A stretch of DNA of 64,000 nt from the NCBI GenBank assembly GCA_036429605.1, contig JAVFKD010000004.1:4464001-4528000 (forward strand), written 5' to 3'. The stretch is from Cladobotryum mycophilum (taxonomy: Eukaryota > Ascomycota > Sordariomycetes > Hypocreales > Hypocreaceae). The notes under the pieces are model-generated. The model made no database searches, had not been told where the DNA came from, and worked only from the letters and a program-made list of their open reading frames with translations. Shown one piece after another: positions 56,365 to 64,000 of this stretch. Position 1 is the stretch's first letter; each line of letters begins with the position of its first letter. Position numbers and translations under genes: made by a program.

Positions 56365-56987
56365 GTTCCAGTCCTACCCACCAAGGATGCATTTATCCTC
56401 TCACTTACACGGAAATTCTTGCTTACTTTGCTCTTTTCATGCTGCTAGCTAGGGTTGGGTATTTGCCATGGCTTCCATGCAATGATAATGATGGAATAAA
56501 TCCTTCGGGATTTTATGGTGCTTGGTTGTTACGCTGGGTCCTCATGTCTGGGATAAGATAGATGTTGGGTATATTACAATGCGATATCTTTGATCAGCTG
56601 AGCGAAATGGAACATGTCTTAGACCGTAAGAATGAACTCACAGGGTTCCAACCTCACAATCGCAATCACAGATACTTGTACTAGCACACTGCAGGGAGAG
56701 TAGAGCATAGCATTGCCAACATACGTCAGCTGCGACTGTGTCTTTGATAGTTGCTTCTGCGAGTGGTGGATTTCTGATCTTGGAAGTCAAACGTTCAAAA
56801 GATCAGAGCGCGAGTTACTCTGGCTGGGCGAGAAGAGAGAACAAAATATATATATAAAAGGCAGCATCTTTCCTCGGTAACTTGAGTCCAACCATCACAC
56901 ACTTCACTACATTCTCATCCTCCTTACTACAATCACAACTTCTTATTTACATACTCCAACGCCTTATAACTATCACTTCCAATCAAA
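56365..56987. other. Intergenic, promoter of the secreted Cys-rich gene
   Basis: The only recognisable item is the TATA box listed separately. No gene seen. Confidence 0.45.
56853..56859 (+). promoter_or_regulatory. TATA box of the secreted Cys-rich protein gene
   Basis: TATAAAA inside a TA-alternating run, 129 bp before the start codon. It is the clearest TATA box of the window and suggests a strongly inducible gene. Confidence 0.6.
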
Positions 56988-57640
56988 ATGAAGTTCACAT
57001 CTGTTCTCTTTGTTGTTGCTCTTGCCCAGGCAGGAAGCGCACTCGACATTGGCAAACTGCTTGGCGGCCTGGCTCCAATCCTCAAGAAGGCCAAATGTGC
57101 CCAGCCCTGTATCGTCGCTTCCATGAACACAATCAAAGGCGGAGATTTGGGTCTTGCCGATGCCATTTGCAAGAACGTTGATAAGATCGAGGCAAATGCC
57201 CAACCTTGCCTCAAGAAGTGCGCGCTCACCAAGTCTGACATAGGTACGCCATCTCCCCCTTTCAGCAAAGTTAACTGCCAATTAACATAGTATATAGGCG
57301 CGGTCAAGAAGATGATCACCAAGGTTTGTCCTGCAAACAAGAAGAGAACAATCCGCAAGCGACAGGATGAGGAGGCGGAGAATGACAAGGCGTGTGCGAG
57401 TTGTCACAATACTTGCATTGCAGATGGATGCGTGAGTACCAAAAAAAGGGTAACCCCTTCAATAAGTAAAATTTTACTGATTCAATGCAATAGGCCGCAG
57501 GTGCGACTGATGACTGCGCGGAGTGTGTTGCCGTATGTAACGCACTGTGCTCCGTTGAAGATGATGGCGAGGAGGTAGAGGAGGTAGAGGAGGTAGAGGA
57601 TGATAACGATGGTGAGGATGATGAGGATGATGAGGAGTAA
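56988..57640 (+). CDS. Small secreted Cys-rich protein with Kex2-type site and acidic tail
   Basis: Exons 56988-57243, 57298-57431 and 57494-57640 give 178 residues, with introns in phase 1 and phase 0. A signal peptide covers about residues 1-19. The mature chain has 14 Cys in two groups: six in CAQPC, one single, PCLKKC and VCP, and eight in CASC, NTC, DGC, DDC, AEC, AVC and ALC. Between the groups sits a dibasic RKR site suited to Kex2 cleavage. The last 30 residues are almost all Asp/Glu with a Val-Glu-Glu repeat. The even Cys number in each part suggests two separate disulfide domains. It resembles secreted effector or defence-type precursors but matches no family I can name. The classical CFEM spacing is not met. 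Confidence 0.78.
57570..57599. repeat. In-frame GAGGTAGAG repeat encoding the acidic tail
   Basis: Three tandem 9-bp units encode Glu-Val-Glu in the last exon of the Cys-rich gene, followed by GAT/GAG-rich codons. Confidence 0.85.
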
Positions 57641-58241
57641 AAGCATGTGGATTTATAGAAGACTTACCTCTGAACCGGCGGTTCAACAAGTTTTAAGACT
57701 TGCCACAAGGAATTAGCAAGCGGCTAATTGGGGTTTCTTTCGCTGCATTACTCTTTTTATAGCTTATTTATTTGTATTCTAGCCATCAATTTGCAATACC
57801 AAACGCGCCTGATCCTTTTTTCCTTAACAAGTCTACACTAGAAAGTGACATGTGACTCTTGACTGTGTCCCAAAGGTAGAGACAGGGCATTTTTGGTTAT
57901 ACAAACTGACTTGTCTCCTGGGGGTGGTGCTGCGGTGAGGTCAGGGTGGGTGGTTGCTACTCGTTATATCACGACCAGCATGCGACTACGTCTGGATTTC
58001 TCATCAGCTACCATCAAGTAAAGTGCCGTCTCAGCTCCGAGCCTATATTTATTTTATCTGATGAATAAAAGCGAATAGGTACCTCATTTTGCATTGTAGA
58101 TGGCATAGTTAAGCTCTTAGATCATCAGCCAGTTCGACTCTATCCGTATCCAGCTCGTACTAAACCACTGATGCGTTCTTCCCCCCATTTCTTGCTCGTA
58201 GTCAAGACTTCCAGCGGGTTCATGAGAACCACAAACATCTT
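57641..58241. other. Intergenic between convergent genes
   Basis: AT-rich, no gene recognised. Confidence 0.45.
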
Positions 58242-58892
58242 CTATGGCCCCTTGTTCCTGTCGAGCTCCAAAGTCATGACTCTCATCCTCAGCTTGATAT
58301 TCTCCCGCTTCAGTTCCTCAACATCCTTTTTTAAGCTCTTCCTCACAACCTCGCGCTGCGACCGTTCACCCGCCAATCGCTCCCCCAGACTGCGTACGGA
58401 CGCCTCCATTGATTGAATGGCTACCTCCAGTCGAAGGATCATCTCCCCGTTGCGTCGATGGTGCTGTTCCTGCTGATTTGTCTTCCTGCGCATGTCGTCG
58501 TTTGTCTTGATGAACTCGCTGCGCTGTGCGCGGAAGAATTGGTTCGTCTCTCCCTGCTCGTGGAGCTGTGCGCGCATTTGCTGCAAGATTTGGTCTTGTA
58601 GTCTGAATTTTGCGTTGACTGCTGACTTGAAGAGATTGAACTCTTGTGCTTGCACTTCCTTGGGCGATGACTTGTCGTTATACTTGGCACCAGCATCATG
58701 AATTCCAGAGGTCTGGATCTCGCTTTCTTGTGCATCTTTGTGTACTTCATCCACCACATCATCACGTTCGGGTTCGTCATCGTATTGTGTGCCCTCATCA
58801 GACTCAACCGGGCTTGAATCTCGCCGAGAACGCATCGAAAATGGTGCTGTGATGTGAGTATCCTCGTTGCTTGTAGCTTTCGTAGTTAACAT
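58242..58892 (-). CDS. Coiled-coil protein of unknown function
   Basis: An uninterrupted frame runs from about 59090 down to the stop at 58242. The first ATG inside it is at 58892, giving 216 residues. The frame upstream of 58892 also looks coding but lacks an ATG, so an upstream exon is possible. The N-terminal part is acidic and Ser/Asp-rich. From about residue 85 a long heptad pattern (LFKSAVNAKFRLQDQILQQM onward) predicts coiled coil to the C-terminus. No catalytic motif or membrane segment is seen. No family is recognised. It may be structural or a transposon/phage-like accessory protein, but nothing decides this. Confidence 0.55.
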   Translation of the reverse strand: MLTTKATSNEDTHITAPFSMRSRRDSSPVESDEGTQYDDEPERDDVVDEVHKDAQESEIQTSGIHDAGAKYNDKSSPKEVQAQEFNLFKSAVNAKFRLQDQILQQMRAQLHEQGETNQFFRAQRSEFIKTNDDMRRKTNQQEQHHRRNGEMILRLEVAIQSMEASVRSLGERLAGERSQREVVRKSLKKDVEELKRENIKLRMRVMTLELDRNKGP

Positions 58893-59864
58893 AGTTATTC
58901 TATCCAATATCTTATCCTTTGGCGCATTAAAGTTAAGTACTTTGTCGCTCGTGGCTAGTGGTTGCGTTGAATTGGTAGAGAATATCTCATAGTTTGGCTT
59001 TGTGCGCACGCCTTGTGCCCGCTTGGCAAACCGCGATCCTTGACGAGGTTGGAGTTGTGAGAGAGAAGGATGAGTAAGGGCTTGAAATGATTAAAGGGAG
59101 CCTGAGTATTTATTTTGAGGAACTAATAATGAAATGTTGTTTGACTCCGGCCTAAGGCCAAACTCCATGGTTATGCTCTTGAGACGCTGATCGACACAAC
59201 ATCTCCTCTCTCGATGATCTCCTTCACCTGCAGTTATAATTACTCATAGATTCGATTTCATAAAATACATGGTCGTTGTAAAGAGCGGAATAGACTCACA
59301 TGGCCATCCATTCGCTTATTATGAATGCCAGGTGATGAGCTGAGAAATGCCATAGCCTTCTAACACAGCCACGGTTTTATGCTCACTAATTATTATGAAA
59401 GTAACGTCATAAAAAGTATCTTGAATCATAGCTTAGTTACTTGGGAGTCAACACTGACAGATGCATAAATATAGTTTCATGTGAATCGCAGAAAAGATCC
59501 ATCGCGACCACTCTGGTTTAAGATGGTCTGCCTAATCACAAATAATAAAGACAAAGAGCAAACAGTAAATACAACGAGGGCATCAAAAACCAAAACTCCA
59601 ACCACCCAGCCAACGACCCAACCAGCACGTAAATCAAGCACTGAAAATGCAAAAGCACAACAAAAAACCATTTCTATCTATAAAAGCAACAAGGCAAACT
59701 GCTCATCTATTCAGTTAGGTGTTCTTGGGGCTGAGACTCGATGCCTGCCGTTTATCCATCAACGGACGCGGTTCAAAATTGTTTCCGTAAACGAGTCAAG
59801 AGCTGCAGTATGGCATGCGAGATACACATGCCTGCTTCCTGCCAGTGAACTGAGCTCGAAAAGA
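58893..59864. other. Upstream flank of the coiled-coil gene and 3' flank of the kinase gene
   Basis: 58893-59090 continues the coiled-coil frame without an ATG and could be coding if an upstream exon exists. From about 59100 to 59864 I see only AT-rich DNA. Confidence 0.4.
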
Positions 59865-61660
59865 TCAGGCACAAGTAGAATCGCTTGGATAGCTGCCAGG
59901 AATTAGAAACTTTATTAGAGCCCGTTGAACGCCGCACTGGAACTCAAAATGCCTCGGGCCTCCCTCGTAATTCGTGATCTTTTGGGCGGCTGGGCTGGTC
60001 TGCCTCTTTGGCTGTACTTGATGTGATACAGGCCTTGAGAGGCGGTAAGGGGTCGCCACTGGATTTGTGTTTCGTGGGGGTGTGATGGGCTGTTGATATT
60101 GTGGGACAGCCAGAGGAGGGCAAGTAATGACGGGAGTCGCATTGTCATAAATTATCACCCCACTCATTTCGCTGCCGCCTGTTGACTGGTTGAGAGACAA
60201 GTTGACAAGAGGTGGGATAATCTCTCGGGGCGTAGAAAGGCCTTGTCCATCGAAGCACTTGACAAGCATTTGTGCTGCGAGGCACGATGTTCTGGGTCAA
60301 TGACTGCCATCTCAGCCATTGCTACCAGGTCATGATGTGAAGCCGCGGACACGATACGTTGTAGACGATCCCCAACGTCGTTCCAGTGTTTAAGTTCGTC
60401 GCGGAAACCTCGTTTGTTCAAAGTCCACAAGATCGTGACCAGCAATGACCAAATGTCGGCTTTGTGTGACTACTCTCCGAATTGGATGACTTCTGGGGCC
60501 ATGAAGGGTGGCGACCCAGAGCATGAGACGGCAAGGCTTTCGGAATTGCTAACACCGAAATCTGAAAGGCAGAAATGGAATTGCCCATTCTGGCCTGTGT
60601 ATAGAATATTATCTGGCTTCACATCTCGATGGATAATGTGCTCGACTGCAAGATAATCAAGGGCCTGTAGCATTTGCCCAAAGACAGCGGAGGCAATATT
60701 GTCTACTGAGGCGGGAGGGATAATGTTAAGCAAAGTGCTTAGAGAGCCATCTTTCAGGCTCATAAAGATCTCTGGTTTATTTTCATCCCATCCTTGCTCA
60801 GCGATGAACTCCACAATATGGGGCTGACAGGATCGTTAGACACATTTAAAGGTAAATGATATACAGAAGAGACTGTCACTTACATGCTTGAAGTTGGAGA
60901 TGATGCTGACTTCGCGCTTTACCCTTGTCCACTCCTCATCCTCATCAGATCGCGAGATAGCTTTGACAGCCATGACCCTGCCGGTATCGAGATCAACTAC
61001 CCTGTTTACAACGCCGTATTGGCCTGTTCCCATTTCATCGATTATTGTGTATTTAATCTTTGAGCCCTGGTATCCTGAGATATTAGGATTATTCTGCAGG
61101 TGAGGTGTTGGAGCCTTCGTTCCGTCCATGGTGTCCAACCAGCGAGGATTTACCTCCAGGTTGGCGTTCTGTCGGCCCCTGATCGCATCTGAAATGTCCA
61201 TTCTTATATCAAAACCGCAATGCCATACGACTTTGAACTGAATGAGATCCTGTTCATTGCCCCCAGGTCTATTGTGTCGTTCAGCCCGTTGTGCAAGATG
61301 GCTCTGCGGGGGCGTCCGGGCCCGAAAGGAGTGACCTTGGTGCCAGATACGTGGCTTGTCTTGGCCTTGGACCTATCATAGAATTCGACAGCATTGTGAA
61401 CGGGGTTGATCTCAAAGGAGCACTGGATTCTAGAAATGCTAGGATGGGAGACAAAAATGTCCCCTCCTCGACCGAGGGTTGCCGAGGTATATCTGTTGTT
61501 TTCTTTCGAGAGGGTATGGCCGACGTCAATAACAAGGCCATAAATCCCCAACTCTGAAATGAGATGGCTGTTATGTGTGTCATGGACGACATCGTGGGCC
61601 AGCTGGCTGAAGAGAAAAGAGAGCGAAGGGATGAGGGGAGGTTGGGGGAGAGAGGACCAT
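59865..61660 (-). pseudogene. Damaged FHA-domain Ser/Thr protein kinase (Rad53/Chk2-like order)
   Basis: Read from about 61660 downward: an FHA domain (ATLGRGGDIFVSHPSISRIQ, then FYDRS), a linker, and a kinase with P-loop GTGQYGVV, AVKAI, HRDVKPDNI, DFGVS and APEV, followed by a Pro-rich tail ending at 59865. A normal intron (60883-60825) joins NFKH to PHIVEF. Lesions: a base missing in the C run at 61260-61264 (plus strand) between FHA and linker, an in-frame TAG after VIQFGE (about 60469), with SHKADIWSLL continuing in the same frame, and a base missing near 60280 before QMLVKCFDG. The first exon is also unresolved. FHA-kinases of this order act in DNA-damage signalling, but fungi have additional divergent copies. 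Catalytic residues are intact, so the decay is recent, or partly assembly error. Confidence 0.7.
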
Positions 61661-62955
61661 GATGAGGAGAATGAAAGATATCTGTAAAGAGGGTGAAGAG
61701 AGTGGATGCAATAGATGATGGGTAAATGCTTGGATTTGCTTCATTCAATGAGAGAAACGATATAAATTCTCAGACACGAGCGACAGACAGCATCTATATG
61801 GATTACAGTGATTTGGTTCAATTACAATTTGGAATCTGCCTGCTACTAGTGAGCCCTCGCGAGCGAGCCTCTGGCCGTATGAAGAGACCGCAAATGGCCA
61901 ACATATTGAATAGTTAGAGACCGACTTGAAGTCATAGGAGAGACTGAAAACTCGCGATGAAAGCTCAAAGTAGATTTCGTGGGAGCTGAGTTGTTGGTTG
62001 CTCGTTGTGAGTTGAGCCTTGGAGACAGCCTGAAACAGAGGTGACCGTTTATGAAAGAGATTTCTAGTAGAACCAACAACGAGTTCTATTAGTTAACATA
62101 GCCTCTGGCTGCATCTAGCGACTTGGTCGGCGGCTGGAGATGAACATATGACACATCCCGAGGATAGCGATGATGAGCTTCGCCGCTTATCTTGTGCTTC
62201 ACTCCAGGCACCGTGAGACTTTTGGTGTTGTTGGGTCTTTGCATGAGACAAACAGGTCGGGGTTAAAGAGCAGAGGGGCTTATGATGGACTAGGCCTCTG
62301 ATCTTGGAGGGCGACCGGGTCTCTGACCCGAAGACCCCTCCTCAGCCTCCGGCCACACGGCGCGACCATATGCGACCACATAGGTTGTTGGTAATGGTTT
62401 GGGGGCCAAAGTTTGTGGGGGTCTATGACATGAAGAAGTAAAAGAAGTAGGGGAGTGAACACGGAGGTGGTGTTGGTTGGATGCGCTCATTGTGAGACAA
62501 CCCAAAAGTTCAATGCACTTGTGTTGTTGGTAGATACACAGACAGCATCACAACCTTGGGTGGCCAATTGATATTGTGTTCTAGGCGCCCACACCACTGC
62601 AGCGAGACAGCCCTGGACACACTGATCGCTTGTTGACGCCCCATAGATTGGCGAGGTCAAGCCCCCTCCAAGGCTCCCTCCCATGCCGTCCATCATCTTA
62701 TACATACCCATACATGATCTGGCTATTTGAGCCACCAAGTCACTGAGTTATTTGAACGTACAAATTCTCCATTATCCGTCTTGTTTCTTAATCTTAGATA
62801 AACTTCATATCTATACTCATCTATCATTCATCACCATCAGCACCATCCGTCTCTTTAAATTGATAAGCCAACGCAATAAGTTTTGCCAGCCTTCTATTCT
62901 GCCATACCAAGGCTTCGCATTTGTTGTACACTTGTTTGTCTACCTAAATCTTGCT
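61661..62955. other. Intergenic
   Basis: No gene supported. Short frames on both strands lack motifs. Confidence 0.45.
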
Positions 62956-64000
62956 ATGGCTGCGTCCGATCAAGAGCATGGTCTATTCGGTATCACAGCG
63001 TCCGTACAGAACCACGGGTTGCTTGCCCGGCCTAGGGATCAATTCGCTGATCCTCCTCCTCCATACCAGCGTCAAGCGCCGCCTCAGCCTGAGAGCCCTC
63101 CTTTGCCCTTTGCAGAACTGCTGGCCCGCTACAAAGAGGAAAGATTCCAGCTGGAAATGAAATGGAGAAGTTCGATGCCCTGCAGTCAATTCATGTACCA
63201 GTATCGTGAAGCATACGAATCATTGAGCAGAGGAGGGACTTATCATGAGCGCGCAGAGCAGAGTGTCAGGATGTCCTGGGAGGAGCAGGGCATTTGGAGA
63301 GAAGAATGGAATAATGCCAAACCCGGCAGCAAATGGAAGCATGAGGAGCCACTCGAAATAGAAGGAGAATCGGGATCGGAATGGGATTCTGATATTGAAA
63401 CTCATATTTCGCCGTCCAGGTCCTCGTCTAGAGGTTCAAGAAAGAAGACCAGTCGCCGACAACCAGAACGCTACTGGAAGTTTCAACGTCAAGCTGATTG
63501 GAAGCGTGAGACATCCCGTCCGTACTTTCAGTTTCTCTATTAGTTGTTAAAAGAAAGTAACCGCGTGGAAGAGGAGCTCAACCCAGGACCCCCCGTTCTA
63601 GATTCACCTCGGTTCAACCCCATTTTCAATGCGCGCGATGCCAGGGCACAGTCAGAGCGTCGCCAGCTTCGGGAAAACTGGCGTCAAACGCCCCTTGCTC
63701 CAATCCCCCATGATATCAGTGGCTTGGCGTATGAAAGATTAAAGAGCGCCTGGGTGAAGAGAGGAATATGGGACGACAGATGGGGCGTTTTGCCTGGAAA
63801 GTGTTGGCAACATGAACAGCCTCTGGAAGAGTTTCTTGATGAGAAACTTGGACGCCCTCCAAGTCTTGTTCAAGAAGAACCACCCAGTCCCAGGCGTCGG
63901 GAGGCTCAAAGGAGGTTGCAAAATACCGAATCTTCTGTCGTCAACCAACCGTCTCCTTTCTCTCAAGAGGCGCCTCGTACGTATCTGTTTGGCCGTCCCC
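62956..64000 (+). pseudogene. Unknown protein with duplicated Trp-GIW-Trp motif, interrupted by TAG, truncated by window end
   Basis: The frame starts at ATG 62956, runs 195 residues to a TAG at 63541-63543, then stays open in the same phase to the end of the window (another 152 codons). Both halves carry the same pattern: W-x3-(Q/R)GIW-x3-W-x4-PG-x2-W-x-HE-x-PLE. In the first half it covers about residues 110-138, and it recurs after the TAG near 63745-63830. The open downstream frame and the repeated motif show that the TAG interrupts one coding sequence. Ser/Arg-rich linkers separate the units. A CAG to TAG change is possible. No splice pair that removes the stop keeps the frame. Family unknown. 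Confidence 0.6.

Noticed and set aside
56190..56561. 123-codon frame with hydrophobic segment
   Set aside because: It spans the inverted arms of the MITE-like element and has no motif, so it is chance coding through a repeat.

Overview
The window is nuclear DNA of a filamentous ascomycete (Pezizomycotina, probably Sordariomycetes; species not determinable from this sequence). The genes have short introns (about 40 to 160 bp) with GTRNGT donors and CTAAC-like branch sites. CT-rich tracts precede several start codons. The marker genes are typical of filamentous fungi: an AcrB-type protein, a FHIP/RAI16-like protein, fungal F-box proteins, a berberine-bridge oxidase and a Fot1/pogo transposon.

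Layout. 0-10 kb: a large AcrB-like membrane/coiled-coil protein, then two tandem genes that share an uncharacterised domain, one of them with N-terminal C2H2 fingers. 10-18 kb: an intact F-box gene, a bicovalent FAD oxidase, and a decayed copy of the F-box gene. 18-34 kb: a metabolic and secretory block with a secreted S1/P1 nuclease, a nine-exon MetE-like protein, an alpha/beta-hydrolase, a DHA1-type MFS exporter facing a 2-oxoglutarate oxygenase, a secreted CBM9-like protein and a secreted S10 carboxypeptidase. 34-38 kb: a 4.4 kb stretch with no gene I can support. 38-44 kb: the FHIP-like gene and an unrecognised four-exon gene ending in a Cys/His-rich segment. 46.6-48.5 kb: a Fot1/pogo element with perfect 45-bp inverted repeats. 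50-54.3 kb: a hexose-type MFS transporter and a T5orf172/MUG113-like protein. 54-64 kb: gene-poor accessory DNA with a 153-bp MITE, a small secreted Cys-rich protein, a coiled-coil protein, a damaged FHA-kinase gene and a damaged repeat-motif gene that runs off the window.

Five genes have frame breaks and two carry in-frame TAG codons. Several breaks are one- or two-base indels in C runs, so assembly error must be separated from true decay before any of these genes is called dead. The 12.9-29.5 kb enzymes plus exporter could form a small catabolic or detoxification neighbourhood. There is no PKS, NRPS, terpene synthase or dedicated regulator, so that remains a hypothesis. No rRNA, tRNA or CRISPR array was found by eye.
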